Below are positions 28,601-43,600 of a stretch of 64,000 nt of DNA, in pieces. The stretch covers positions 44,431,984-44,495,983 of the forward strand of contig NC_090768.1 in NCBI RefSeq assembly GCF_036898095.1. Direction: 5' to 3'. The stretch comes from Palaemon carinicauda (lineage: Eukaryota > Arthropoda > Malacostraca > Decapoda > Palaemonidae). The stretch's first letter is position 1. Each line of letters starts with the position of its first letter. The translations under genes and the position numbers were made by a program. The notes under the pieces are model-generated. The model saw only the letters and a program-made list of their open reading frames with translations, was not told the origin of the DNA and made no database searches.

Positions 28601-31600
28601 CGCAGGTAAAGCCGGGCCGGCTTCTCCCGCGGCGGCGTTGGTAGTATCCGACGCGGGTCTCCCTCCGCCCCCTGCTGGCTGAGGAGTTAAAGGCGACCAC
28701 TGCGAACCTGGTGGAGATGTCAGCTCGATACCCGAGAGCAGGTCCAGATTAGAGATGCCGGTTGACTGTTGTGGTTGCTGTGGTTTTTGTTGATGAGGTT
28801 GCTGGGGATAATGTTGCTGTTGAACTTGCTGTTGAGGTTGTGGTGGTTGCTGGGGTACCTGGGGTTGTTGATGCTGGGGTAGCTGAGGTTGCATCTGCTG
28901 TGGTGGGTGTTGAGTTTGCTGCTGAGGTTGCTGTGGTTGGGAAAGTGGCTGCTGTAATTGTTGATGTTGCTGCTGTGGTGGTTGTACAGAGTGCTGAGGC
29001 TGGGTAGCACCCATCTGTGGCTGCTGATATGACTGTGGAGTTCTGTATTGAGCCCATTGCTGCTGTTTTGAATAATCCACATTATGCTGCTGTTTTGAAT
29101 AATCCACATTATGCTGCTGTTTTGAATAATCCACATTAGGATACTGTGTTGCTTGGTGGTATTGAACACCAGCCTGACCTTGGGGCCCTGTCGAGGAGTA
29201 GACCCCCTGAGAAGTGATCGTGCCCCCACCAGCCGACGCTGTCGTGTTAGTTGTCACGGGAACAGTTGTCATATGGCTGTACGGATACGAGTAATTGGTC
29301 CCAGTTGTTCCGCCCATCTGACTTGTCTTTGTTCCTGCTCTGCCTGCTTGACTGTTGGTATATGATGTAATACTACTAGGAGAGCATCCACAGTAAGTGT
29401 TCCAATGTCCGGCAGTTGTAGCTAGGGGATGATAAACAGACGAATTTGGAGTTGCACCTACAGTTGACTGGGGAGTTGTGGTGGGGGGATGTGCTTGGTA
29501 AGCAATTCCATTATAAGTACCAGTGGCCTGTGTTGCGTAAGTTCCAGAATAACCAGGCTGAGTAGCTGAGGTCTGTGAAGAATAATATGTACTTGTTGTA
29601 TTTGCATACCCTGCTTGACTCATATAGCCTTCAGCATTGATATGCCCTGTCATATTAGTTGCCCCACGATTATCAGTGGCGACAGGAGTGGTTACAGCTT
29701 GAGCTTGTGGATACTGATATGAATATGGATTGCTACTACCTGCAGTGGGGGATGTTGCTGAAGATGAATAACTAGGGTGAGTCACAGCAGGCTGTGTGTT
29801 AGCACTTGTAGTTGACATTGTTGTAGGAATACCACTCACACCACTACTAACTGTTGATGGGTGTTGATAATAATTATAATACCCTTGAGTTGAAGTGCTT
29901 GTTCCTCCTGATGCAACTGACTGACTTCCACCAGTTCCATTTGTGGCAGAATTCATTCCAGGACTTGGAGAAGATATTGGACCATAACCATACTGCAGGT
30001 GATAGGGGTTTTGTTGTGCTGAGGCTCCAGCACTTTGACTTGGGGAACCAATTGGTAATTTAAGCTGGGAATTATTGTTACTTGATAAAGTGGATGTTGT
30101 ATGGGATGATGCTTGATAACCATAATAGGGATTCTGTGAATTATACCGACTTGATGGCTGAGAAACTGCTGCTGAGACTGTGGGAGGATAAGATGGTGAA
30201 GTAGTGATACTTGGAGCAGTGGCAGCCACAGTTGAGGGATGGGTGGTGCTCACAGCCCTGCCAGCTGTTGTTGCATTTGGGTACGCTGTGGAACCCATTT
30301 GCTGTGCTGCATAGTAATGCGGGGCTGCTCCATACGGACTTGCAATAGGTACCTTGTGAGGCGAACCCGAGGCTTGTGGTGCTGGGGATGGAGCTGGAGA
30401 AGGAGCAGATGGCTGGTAAGCCCCAGCCTGACTTGCGTAGCCTGGAGCATAGCCTCCAGGTAATTGACCGGCGCAGGAAGCAAGAGCATCTCCTTGTTCC
30501 GAACCTAAGGGAGCAGGTCGCATGTTACTAGCATATGGTGCAGTTGCATCAGTATAGCCATAGCCAGGCATTCCCATCTGAGATGGAGCGTTGCTGCTAG
30601 AAGGCATGGCACCTGCAACACTACCACCACCACCTTTCATATGTTGTAAGTAGTCTTTTAATTTTGGCCCACTTGTACTGCTGGCACTTGGTGGGTTCAT
30701 AGCAGAAGGCTGGCCAGAAGGCAACATGGGTGCACCAGGAACTTTAGGTATTGCAGCACCTCCAGTGAACTTTTTTACATTAGCTGAAAGGACTTCTTCT
30801 CGTTCTTCATCCTGTACGCGACACACCGACTTTACACGGGCGGAAAGTTTGTTAACCTGACCTTCTAACTTGTGATAAAATTCCTGAGCATCCTCAGCTT
30901 TCTTTAAGATGTTGAGATAAGCATCATAAGATGCCAAAAGTGAGGAAATGACTTCTGTTCGCTGCGCCTGAACCTGGTTGGTGAGACGACGAGTTGTGGC
31001 ATACGCAGCATTGGCTTCCGACAGCGCTTGAAGGATGTTATTCTGTGCAGACATGTTTTGCTGAAGAGGAATCACCTGCCCAAGAGAATGTTATCATAAA
31101 TTGAGGTTCAAGATATAACTTATGAAACAATAAATAAATAAAATGCATCTGTATGGCATCAATAACTTTCATTTCTAAAAATTAATATAAAGACCTTTAA
31201 AATAAATATCTAAAGTTTAGTTTCATAAATATAAACCACTTACTCTATTAACGCCATAACATACATAACCGATGGGTTCATTCAAGTGATATTAAGGTGG
31301 GAGGTCAAACTGTTGTGATTTCAAACCTTTTCAAAGGTCCAATGGAAACAGTATAGGAATTAGATAGAATAGGGCAAGAAACAAGTCAAAATTATTTTCA
31401 TTTGGAAATTTCCTTACATCGCCAATTCTCAAAACAAAAGAGTATATCCTTGTGATGGTCTGTCAAATCCAGGAGACTTACAAAGATCTAATGGATCCAG
31501 TAGAGCACTTGTGAACAGAATAGGTCAAGAAATAAGAGCCTAAATTATTTTCATGTGAGAATTTCATTACATCAAGTTTTTCTCAAAACCACTGTGACGG

Positions 31601-34600
31601 CCTGATAAATCAAAGAGACAATTATATTCCTTGAGGACATAATCTTAAAACCCATATCAAAAATATTCTTGTAAAAACTAAAGCAGTTTCCATGTTCATT
31701 CCGAATAAACTTTAATCATTCTAGCAGGACAAAATCAAATAATCCTCGTCCTGAGAAGAGACTGTAACAAGGCATGGATCGCAAAAGCGAGAGACACTGA
31801 AGATAGGTGAACCTGAAGAGATTTTTTGGCAACAATACAAGAACTACAGATTCCAATTGATAACTAACTCCAAGGGAGCCAGATTATTCCTTAAGACAGG
31901 AAGCTCACTGACATGCTTACATGAATCTGTAGTTGAAAGACAAATAAATCTAATGGTTAAATTTACCTGAGATGCATCAACGAGAGGTTCACGGCTCTTC
32001 AAAATTCGAGATAAATTCCAACAAGGATATTCCACATATTCCTAAAGCAACACCTGAAATGAACCAATCAACCAAAGGGACTTCCTGAATTTCATATTTA
32101 TACAGGAATATGTCACCTTTTTCTATGAATATAGGTGTCCCTTACCACAATGAACACTCTGCTTCTTATTACACTTGCCATGTTCTTCTTGACCACATTA
32201 AATGAATGTTACTGACTTTCAGGTTCTTTGGAAGAAAGTACATTTACATAAGGCACAGGATGTCCATAGTAAAAAATTTAACTGCTGGGGGAGATTTCAT
32301 TTGTTTCATATATCTTACTTTCTTGGTGAATGATCGTAATATATTTATATTCTAGTGCATTTCTTAGTCAACCAAAAAAAAAAAGCTCTGAAATAAAGGT
32401 TACTAACCATCCCCTCTGATATATCTTCCCAACCATGAGATATATTTCAGAGAAATCTTTTATAGAAATCAAAAAAATATAGCGGGTAGAGTTGGGCATA
32501 TCAGTCAATCAGTTTAGTGAGAGCTTTCTTTACAAAGATACAAATATGATTTTGTATTAGCAATCAAGAGTTATCATATCATTAGAAATATAGAATTTCT
32601 AACTACCTTACATTTTCACTTGAAATCCCACTTTTTTCATTTAAGAATATTCTCCATACTCAGAAATAAACTGAGAACTAAAATTAAACAATTCCTACAA
32701 TCTATGCTGTTTTGCATTATGCTGAAAGTAACGTATCTGTATCTGTACATTCATTTGTATCCCATCATATGCTTCCTTGCTTTGAGATCAGCTTTAGATA
32801 TGTCCTCTTAAGGTTAACTTTGCAATCTTAGTGCATTTTGCCTTATACAGTGGAATTTTCATCCAGATCCTTTACACAATGTAATTTAAGTACTTTACCC
32901 ACTGGTTTTATGCAATTTCACCCAATGGCTTCTCTTTACTTATGATGCAGCAGTGGAGTATTATTACTTTGCCATGATTCTTCTCCTACCCAATGGAATA
33001 GTGAGCTCATAAGGATACATTATAAGTATTCAAAGAGCATGGAAGAAAAAAGGACCTAAGTCTTAATTATTATCATTACTAGCTAAGTAACAACCCTACT
33101 TTGAAAAGCAGGATGGTATAAGGCAAGAGGCTCCAACAGGGAAAATAGCCCAGTGAGGAAAGGAAAAAAGAAAAACAGAATACTTTAAGAGTAACAATAT
33201 TAAAACAAATATCTCCTCTATAAACTATAAAAACTTTAACAAAACAAGAGGAAGAGAAACAAGATAGAATAGTGTGCTCGAGTGTACCCTCAAGCAAGAA
33301 AACTCCAACCAAGATAGTGGAAGACCATGGTACAGAGGCTATGGCACTACCCAAGACTAGAGAACAATGGTTTGATTTTGGAGTGTCCTTCTCCTAGAAG
33401 AGCTGCTTACCATAGCTAAAGAGTCTCTTCTTCCCTTACCAAGAGGAAATTGGCCACTGTACAATTAGTGCAGTAACCCCTTGAGTGAAGAAGAATTGTT
33501 AGATACCAAACTTCAACTTTAGTTTCCAATCGTTCAATGGTTTCAGCTTTCCATTTTAAAGTCAAACAGCGAGGGATTCCACTCTTACACATTAAGTCTC
33601 TTCTTCAACTGCACGGAAAAATGGCTTATTAGTTAAGTCTTGTATGATATTCGGTGATAAATCTATTCTGAGGGAGTGTTTCAATTCTTTCATTCTTCCT
33701 GGTTTAGAGTATTCATCTTCTTTCTGGTCTTCAGCTGCCGAGTCTCATCTGAATTTGGTGGACAGGAACTTATGGTCTATTAAATCTCTTACTCCGGACC
33801 TATATATTAATCTCTAGCACCATCGTTCAATTAGTTCTATATGCATGTTGCATAAAATTTTTCATAACTCTTGACTATCCTTTACATCCAGATCTTCCAG
33901 GACAGTACCATCCTGTTCATAAGATGCGGTTAATTCTAACAATCATGCCTTCTCCATCATGAGGCTCAATACTACTCGGTATTCTAGTAGTTTTATTCTA
34001 GCTGTAACCAAGTTGTGGAATGGTCTAATCAAGCAGTTGATTTGGTAGAACTTCAAACGTTCAAACTTGCTGCATATGTTTTAATATTAAACAGACTGAA
34101 AGTCTTTTTACAGTTTATATATGAAAGATCTGTTTTGATGATACTATTTATAAAATATTTTATCTTAATTGTTCATTACTTCTCATAGTTTATTTATTCC
34201 CTTATTTACTTCTCTCCCTTGGATATTTTTTCTTGTTAGAGCCCTCGGGCTTAGAGCATCCTGCTTTTCCAACTAGGGTTGTAGCTTAGCTAGTAGTAAT
34301 ATTAATAGTTTATACTGTACACACAAAATCCATTTTACCATTGTTACTGATAGAGATATTTAATTTCTCTTACTCATTACTCATATAATTTTATCTGTAT
34401 ACTTATTTCCTTTACTCAGAGGGCTATTTTTTCCTGTTGGAGCCCTTGGGCTTATAGCATCCTGCTTTATCAACTAGGGTTGTAGCTTAGCAATTAATAA
34501 TAATAGTAATTATCCTAAATAACACAAAAATTAAAGCAGCCAGTTAATGATGCCGGGAGAATGTACTCTAAGAGCTCGGTGGGCAGCAGTGTTGCCGCCT

Positions 34601-37600
34601 CGACACCACTCAGTGTGGACATATGCAGTGTTGCCATTATAGCTGCATAGAATTTCCGTAAGGACTTCGTGATGTTTTCTGCGACATAATTATTTCCTTC
34701 AGGGTTAACTCTAAGCAGAAGGACATTCAATTCTAATTTTGATGAATATTTAAAGTCTTATCATTCACTGATTAAATCGAAAAGCCATAATCTATATTTC
34801 ATATGCGGGAAGTTTGGCTTCATTATCAAAGCTTAATTACCAAAATTTAAAGTAATGTTCCAAAGAGCTTTTTTTTTTTTACATAGGAATGTAGTCATAC
34901 TCAGGGTGACCAAAGTGAGATGCCAGATATTGCTATTTGACAGAGTTTTGGAAAAAAAAAAAACACAAAACGGCATCACTTGTAGCCAGTCAGGTTGAGA
35001 GGGCTTCCCCACCCCCAACAGCAACTAACGACACCTCGTTCAAATTTTAACAGCAACCTTCCAGTTATGCTGAAAACATACCCTATGAAAGGGAATAAGT
35101 TTATATTTATGTAGGAACTAATATTATTTAATTTGATCAGGAATACTCAACAGTAAGAGCATGAAGGCTCAATTTCATCTTGAATAAAACAATAAAATAA
35201 ACTACAAGTTTCATATGAGACTGAGGATTCCCCAAAAATTTATATTCCTCAATCTTTTCTAAAAGATTTATCAATATTCAGGACTCAATTTCTATTGAAT
35301 ATCACAAGTGACTGCTATAAATTAAACTATACTTACGAGTTTGTCATGTTTCTTCAACTCGTTCTTGAAGAACTCTTCCATGTCTTCTTGATTTGTAACT
35401 AACTGTTTTGTGACATCATCCTCGTGAAGATCTCTTCTCAGCTGATCCTCCCACCTGGCACGCTGGGCCTGCATTTCGCTCACCTTCCCAAGCAATCGCT
35501 TCACTTCCTGCCTGGCAGCAGGATCTGCTTGAGCTGTGAAAAGAATGAACAGGATTTAAATTAGAGTGGAATTGGGCTCCACAAAGCTCTAGAAGAGTTG
35601 GAAGACCCAGGCCTACGTGGCTGGGGACTACGAAACGTGAAGTAGGAGATGACGAATGGAGAAGTGTCAATTTAAAAGCTCAAGATAGAGATGACTGGCG
35701 AAATCTAACCAAGGCCCTTTGCGTCAATAGGCGTGGGAGGCTATGATGATGATGAAATGTGTGGCATACATTAAGAATTTTATATATTCACCAAAACTTA
35801 TGCTAATTCTTACTAAAAATCACTAACGAAAGACATGGCATAACAAATAAGCTTACAAAATATTAAATAAAATTGAAAACAAATGCTTTTAGCTTAAGAA
35901 ATTAGTTTACATTATTATTGATAAATGATAATCACTTCATGAGAACTTACTCAAAGGTAACTAATTTCTTCCTTTCACCTTGAGGATAAAATTAAGGCAG
36001 AGAGTAATGCAGCTAGAATGAAAGGGATATGACAAAAAGCCTTACAGATATCTACAGTTTTCTACAGAGATTTAAAAGTCTTCCCTTCTTATAGGCAGGG
36101 GAATGGACAATTCAGACGAGTCTATTAGACACAAGAAAAGATTCCCCAAAAAGCTTGGGAACCCCTACAGCTGTCATTAGAAATAAGATTCAAGTCACCA
36201 TACTCAGATGTCAGAAAGGGCTGTCATAAATGACCATGAGATGATTGTTTGTTATTAATCCATTCAGAGATATCATGATTACAATTTCAACAATAATAAT
36301 AATACCCCAGAAGGGTTTGTTGTTACTTTTAACTAATAATTAGAACATTCTATATATGGATGAAGAACATTTAAGAGGATTTAGTATTTCTACCTACACC
36401 AAAGAAGTTGGGAGGAGGTTATGTTTTTGCCCGTTTGTCTGTCAGTTTGTTTGTGAACAACTTCCCGGCTACAATTTTACTCAGAGTAGTGAAACTTTCA
36501 CAAATTAATTGTCAAGTTGAGATGAGGAGGCGATTCAATTTTGAAAGTACTTGGTCAAGTTCAACCAAAAGGTCAACTGAATTAGCCCTAAGCCGTGGCG
36601 GAGGTCTGCAAACTCAGAGCCCTTTTCTAGTTGAATTGTGTAACCATTTGCCTAAATTTACGCATGTACTCAAATAGCTATACAAACCTAAAGTCATTTA
36701 TATGGGTTACTGCTAGTCCTGTTTTTCAAAGAAAATTGGTTTGATTTCGCCATGCATCGTTAATAGGTAACCATAGCGTAAGTGTATGCAACAAGAGGAC
36801 TCTTGCCGGCATCGCCTCCATGTAACACTGCCGGTACGAGCCGGTATGATGTGAAGAGGTTATGCTCTCACTTCCTCTCTACGATCAAGCCTCTTGCATT
36901 CAACTCGCTTCCCTTTTAGTTTAACACTCATGACTTGTGTCTTTTCTCTATTCACAGTCACTTGCGTTACTATTCATTATCTGTGAGTTATGTGCAAGTG
37001 CTATATATCTAGTAAATCACGGTATTAATATTCTTTCCCCGGACAGGATAGCGACCATTATGGCATCCTTATGATGCTGGACAGACATAGATACATCCTT
37101 TTTGTCCCAATTGCCTGGACAAGGGATGTTCAAGGGGATAATTCATGCCCCAAACATGCTGTTTTCTAAGACTCCCTAAGTCTCACTCATAAGCTTTAAA
37201 AAAACGACTTACCCTCTACTTCAGACGTGGATGGGATCGAGGCCACTATCTGATCCAGGGGCTTGGACAACAACTGTAGATTCGCCATGTGATTAGTGAT
37301 AGCCCTATGGAGAGCTGTGTTATTATCTTGCGCACTCTGATGTGCCTCTCTGTATTTGTTTGCTTCTCGCTTCATCTCTCCAAGAATCATGTTGGGAGCT
37401 CTCTTGCCCATCATTGTTAGAAACTCCTTTTCCTTGTGCTCCTCCTCCTGGTAAAAAAATATTTTATAATTATATGTATTGCAACAACTACTTTTACATT
37501 TATCAACATAATTCTTGGAACATAATGTATGAGGATATACAAATAGGAGAACTGTATACAAAATCTTCCATTTCAATCATTTCTTAAGCTACAATAGGTA

Positions 37601-40600
37601 AATATTAGACAAAATCCATTAAAAATCCATGAAATATTCCAATATCATGTAACGAGGCTTAATTTCCTGAATAACTATCTAACTGACTGTACTAAACAGG
37701 TTACTGAATATTTACAAGCATTGGAAAAAAAAATTCAGCCTTAAACTCGGCAAACAAACCAACTAGTGCCCTATAATCTTAAAATGAACATGAGTGACTA
37801 AATATCCTGATAAAATATGTGAAACAAAGTCAAGCTCCATAAAAATGTATGTTACATATTTCATTCATACAAACTAACCTATGCCATTTGAAATCTATAA
37901 AAGGTTAAAGGGAGAATTAACCGAATTCTATTTGTAACTACCATTCAAACAATGACCTTAGCAAAGCTTACAAAATGCTTTTCGCTTGGCTACTTTTCCT
38001 TAATGACTTTTTGTTTCTCATAGATTATTTTTTATACTTTCTCTTCTGGGAGAAGGACACTCCAAAGTCAAACCATTGTTCTCTACTCTTCGATAGTGCC
38101 GTAACCCCTGTACCATGGTCTTCCACTATCTTGGGTTAGAGTTCTTTTGCTTGAGGGTACACTTGGACACGCTATTTCCATCATGTTTCTCTTCCTCTTG
38201 TTTTTATGAAGTTTTTATGGTTTATATATGATAGATCAATTTAATGTTGTTAATGATCTTGAAATATATTATTTTGATTATTATTACTTCTGCTGTAGTT
38301 AACTTATTTCCTCGTTTTATTTCCTGACTGGGATATTTTCCATGTTGGAGCTTGGCCTTATAGCATCCTGCTTTTCCAACTAGGGTTGTAGCTTAGCAAG
38401 TAATAATAATAACAGCAAACACAAAAAAAAATATATACATACCTCAATTAAACTATGAATAGCTTTCAGCTGGGCATCAATATCGTGGTAAAAATTGGAG
38501 ATTTTATTCATGATGTCTGACAACTTCCTCACACCACTGCTGGCACTCAGATCTGCACAGCATTCCACTAGTTCCTGAAAACATCATTAGCAGTAGGAAA
38601 AATATCTATTTGCTTATGATTAATGATAATTTCATTTGTACAAGATAAAAATACAAAATATTAACCCTTGCAATTAACCCTTTTACCCCCCCAAAAAAAC
38701 GTACTGGTACGTTTCACAAAACTCATCCCTTTACCCCATGGACATACCGGTACGTCCTTGCAAAAAACTGCTATTTACATTTTTTTTTTTTTTTTGCATA
38801 TTTTTGATAATTTTTTGAGAAACTTCAGGCATTTTCCAAGGGAATGAGGCCAACCTGACCTCTCTATGACAAAAATTAAGGCTGTTGGAGCAATTTGAAA
38901 AAAAAAAATATACTACAAAATGTGCTTGAAAAAAATAACCCCTGGGGGTTAAGGGTTGGAAATTTCCAAATAGCCTGGGGGTAAAAGGGTTAACAATTCA
39001 AGATATTTAATCAAATCTCAACCATTATCTCAACAAACATCTCGCCAAGTTTTCATCTCATAATTTACCTGAGGTAAAGCATCTGAGTTGTCATCCAGGG
39101 ACAAAGAGTCTAATTGCATGGATGCTAAATAAGTCTCCAACTCCTCATTCTTCTCCTGAATTTCCCCACAGATATGCCTCAAAAGTTTTGCTTTTTCCTC
39201 ACTGGAATATAAAAGATATGATAAAATTAATCAGTTCATTTAAATGTCCTACAAAACACAAGCTTTGGCAAGCTGAATTCATGCATTGTTGTTATTGCTG
39301 TTGTTAAACCAAAGCATTAAATGTATATCAACCACTTAAATTAATCAATTATCAGCGATATCAATATAAAGGCTACATTAATGTCAATCATAAGGCTCGG
39401 TGACTACACTGTATTCTAGAAGTTTTATTCCAGCTGTAACCTAATCGGCTAGTTGAATCTGTGAAACTTTTAGAAGTTCAAACTTGGCATGTTGTTGAAC
39501 AGGCTGACATAAGTCTTCATAGTTTATATGTGATAGATCTATTTTAATCTTGTTACTGATCTTATAAAATCTTATATTAATTATTCATTACTTCTCATGT
39601 AGTTTATTTCCTTATTTCCTTTCCTCACTGAGCTATTTTTCCCTGTTGGTGCCCTTGGGCTTATAGTATCGTGATTTGCCACTAGAGATGTAGCTTGGCT
39701 ATTAATAATATCAATATGTTATTTTTATAATAAAATAAATTTTTGAATATACTTACCCGGTGATTATATAAGCTGCAGCTCTGCTGCCCGACAGAAAAAC
39801 TCTACGCTCGAAATCCGCCAGCGATCGCTATGCAGGTAGGGGGTGTACTTCAACAGCGCCAACTGTCGAGCAGGTACTCAGTACTCGATGTAAACACAGA
39901 ACTCAATTTTCTCCTCGGTCCACTGGGTCTCTATTGGGGAGGAAGGGAGGGTCCTTTAATATATAATCACCGGGTAAGTATATTCAAAAATTTATTTTAT
40001 TATAAAAATAACATTTTTCAATATTAAACTTAGCCGGTGATTATATAAGCTGATTCACACCCAGGGGGGTAGGTAGAGACCAGCAATAATTGTTTACATT
40101 ATTATGAGCTAAGGATTTCGTATTTCATTTTAGCAGTTATTCAAAATAACAAACATAAAATAAATAAGTACCTGGTAAGGAAGTCGACTTGAACAATTAC
40201 TCTGCCTTTTTTAAGTACGTCTTCCTTACTGAGCCTCGCGATCCTCTTAGGATGCTGAGCGACTCCTAGGAGCTGAAGTATCAAGGGTTGCAACCCATAC
40301 TACAAGACCTCATCAAAACCTCTAATCTAGGCGCTTCTCAAGAAAAGAATTTGACCACCCGCCAAATCAACCAGGATGCGAAAGGCTTCTTAGCCTTCCG
40401 GACAACCCAAAAAAACAACAATAAAAAACATTTCAAGAGAAAGATTAAAAAAGGTTATGGAATTAGGGGAATGTAGTGGTTGAGCCCTCACCCACTACTG
40501 CACTCGCTGCTACGAATGGTCCCAGGGTGTAGCAGTTCTCGTAGAGACTGGACATCTTTAAGATAAAAAGACGCGAACACTGACTTGCTTCTCCAATAGG

Positions 40601-43600
40601 TTGCGTCCATTATACTCTGCAGAGATCTATTTTGTTTAAAAGCCACTGAAGTAGCGACAGCTCTAACTTCATGTGTCTTTACCTTCAGCACAGCATGGTC
40701 TTCTTCATTCAGATGGGAATGAGCTTCTCGTATCAACAGTCTGATATAATAGGAAACTGCATTCTTTGACATAGGTAAAGAAGGTTTCTTAATAGAACAC
40801 CATAAAGCTTCTGACTGTCCCCGTAAAGATTTAGTTCGTCTTACATAGAACTTAAGAGCTCTAACAGGGCATAAGACTCTTTCTAGTTCATTTCCAACCA
40901 TATTTGAAAGGCTTGGAATGTCGAACGATTTCGGCCAAGGGCGAGAAGGTAGCTCGTTTTTGGCTAGAAAACCAAGCTGTAAAGAACATGTAGCCGTTTC
41001 AGATGAAAATCCGATGTTCCTGCTGAAGGCGTGAATCTCACTGACTCTTTTAGCTGTGGCTAAGCAAACCAGGAAAAGTGTCTTTAAAGTAAGATCTTTA
41101 AAGGAGGCTGATTGTAGTGGCTCGAACCTTTCTGACATCAGGAATCTTAGTACCACGTCTAAATTCCATCCAGGTGTAGCCAAACGACGCTCCTTCGTGG
41201 TCTCAAAAGACTTAAGGAGGTCCTGTAGATCTTTGTTGTTGGAAAGATCTAAGCCTCTGTGACGGAAGACTGTTGCCAACATGCTTCTGTAACCTTTGAT
41301 AGTGGGAGCTGAAAGGAATCTTTCTTTCCTCAGGTATAATAGGAAGTCAGCTATTTGGGTTACAGAGGTACTGGTTGAGGATACTGATACCGACTTGCAC
41401 CAATTTCGGAAGACTTCCCACTTCGACTGGTAGACTCTAAGAGTGGATGTCCTCCTCGCTCTAGCAATCGCCCTGGCTGCCTCCGTCGAAAAGCCTATAG
41501 CTCTAGAGAGTCTTTCGATAGTCTGAAGGCAGTCAGACGAAAAGCGTGGAGGTCTGGGTGTACCTTCTTTACGTGTGGCCGACGTAGAAGGTCCACTCTT
41601 AGAGGAAGAGCTCTGGGAACGTCCACCAGCCATTGAAGTACCTCGGTGAACCATTCTCTCGCGGGCCAGAGGGGAGCAACCAACGTCAACCTTGTCCCTT
41701 CGTGAGAGGCGAACTTCTGCAGTACCTTGTTGACAATCTTGAACGGGGGGAATGCATAAAGGTCTAGATGTGACCAATCCAGTAGAAAGGCATCTATATG
41801 AACTGCTGCTGGGTCCGGGATCGGTGAGCAATATATTGGGAGCCTCTTGGTCATCGAGGTTGCGAAGAGATCTATGGTAGGTTGGCCCCAAGTGGCCCAT
41901 AGTCTCTTGCACACATCCTTGTGTAGGGTCCATTCTGTTGGGATGATTTGACCCTTCCGACTGAGGCAATCCGCCATAACATTCATATTGCCTTGTATGA
42001 ACCTTGTTACTAGAGAAAGGTTTAGATCTCTTGACCAGGTGAGGAGGTCCCTTGCGATCTCGTACAACGTCATAGAATGGGTCCCTCCTTGCTTGGAGAT
42101 GTACGCCAAGGCCGTGGTGTTGTCCGAGTTCACCTCCACCACTTTGCCTTGAAGGAGGGACTTGAAGCTTTTCAAGGCCAGATGAACTGCCAGTAGCTCC
42201 TTGCAGTTGATATGTAACGTTCTTTGATTCGAGTTCCACGTTCCCGAGCATTCCCGACCGTCTAGTGTCGCACCCCAGCCCGTGTCCGATGCGTCCGAGA
42301 AGAGAACGTGGTTGGGGGTCTGAACAGCCAGGGGCAGACCCTCTCTGAGGTTGATACTGTCCTTCCACCAAGTCAGTGCTGACTTCATCTTCTCGGAAAT
42401 GGGGATCGAGACCGCTTCTAGCGTCTTGTCCTTTTTCCAGTAAACAGCTAGATGAAATTGAAGGGGACGGAGGTGTAGTCTCCCTAACGAAACGAACTGT
42501 TCCAGGGATGATAGCGTCCCTATCAGACTCATCCACTGTCTGACTGAACATCGTTTCTTCTTTAGCATGTTCTGGATGCATACCTGGGCTTGACTTGTTC
42601 TGGGGGCCGACGGAAAAGCCCGAAAAGCTTGACTGTGAATCTCCATCCCTAAGTACACTATAGTTTGGGATGGGACCAGTTGGGACTTTTCCATATTGAC
42701 CAGGAGACCCAATTCCTTGATCAGATCTAGAGTCCACTTTAGATTCTCCAGACAGCGACGACTGGAAGACGCTCTTAGAAGCCAGTCGTCCAAATAGAGG
42801 GAGGCTCTGATATCCGCTAAATGCAGGAATTTGGCAATATTCCTCATCAGCCTCGTAAATACAAGAGGAGCCGTGCTTAGGCCAAAGCACAGGGCTTGAA
42901 ATTGGTAGACAACCTTTTGCGTGGTCTTGGGTTCGTCGATGTCCGTATGCGGGTCGTCAATGTGTGCAGCGTCGTCATCATCAGAGAGTCCATCATCTGA
43001 AAACTGAGGAGGAAGCGGCAAAGGAGTAGGAATCGGCTGGTCAGCTGAGTCCGGCAGCACGGGTGCACGCATGACTGAACCGGACGCAACGTCATGGAAC
43101 TGTTGCCCAGTCTGTGAACTGGCAACAACCATAGCAGCGCGGGGACGCAAAGCGTCTACTCCAGACTGTCTAGTCTGCTGTGGGCGAGTAGAGGTATCCA
43201 CACTGGGTTGCGGAGGTTGACGCACCGCGTCAAAACAAAACTTAGGTTGTTGTTGTAACTCGCGAACGTCAAAGGAAGGTTCCGTGCGTCGCTGAACGTC
43301 AACATGCGGCTGGCAGGGTACACTGGAACGCATGGGTGGCGGGACTCTCACAGCTGGAGTGCGGGAGAAGGTAGCCTCAGCGTCCACTGGACGCACAACC
43401 GTGGGTGGTTGTAGGCTAGAGGTTGGTGCAGCGTCAACCTTCTCCGCACGAAAGTCCTGCATCAATGACGTTAACTGTGCCTGCATGGTCTGCAGCAAAG
43501 ACCACTTAGGGTCTACAGTAGCAGGTGCGGCAACAGACGGTGTTACTGCCTGATGCGGTACCGCTTTGCCTCTCTTAGGAGGTGAACAGTCATCGGAAGA

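Larger units (their letters stand above)
31076..35336 (-). other. 4.3-kb intron
   Basis: 31080-33060 has no recognised element apart from a diverged tandem duplication: blocks starting 'agaatagggcaagaa' near 31367 and 'agaataggtcaagaa' near 31518, about 151 bp apart. 33065-34505 is three retroposon ends. 34510-35336 has nothing recognisable. Confidence 0.6.
35534..37212 (-). other. 1.7-kb intron
   Basis: Begins next to a LINE end (35570-35755) and holds a diverged GGAGGTAATA-type repeat (36385-36625). 36720-37190 is less AT-rich than its surroundings, with 'cttgccggcatcgcctcc' and 'ggttatgctctcacttcc'. It may be a solo LTR or other transposon end, but no terminal TG..CA pair with duplication was established. 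Confidence 0.45.

Noticed and set aside
28720..29229. Minus-strand ORFs rich in Asn/Ser or Thr inside the giant exon
   Set aside because: Frame shadows of the Gln/Pro-coding tract; the true frame continues from the V domain through both splice sites.
41640..42890. N-terminal 400 codons of the long recombinase-frame ORF
   Set aside because: They overlap the well-supported RT-RNase H frame and show no motif; only the part below about 41620 is the recombinase.
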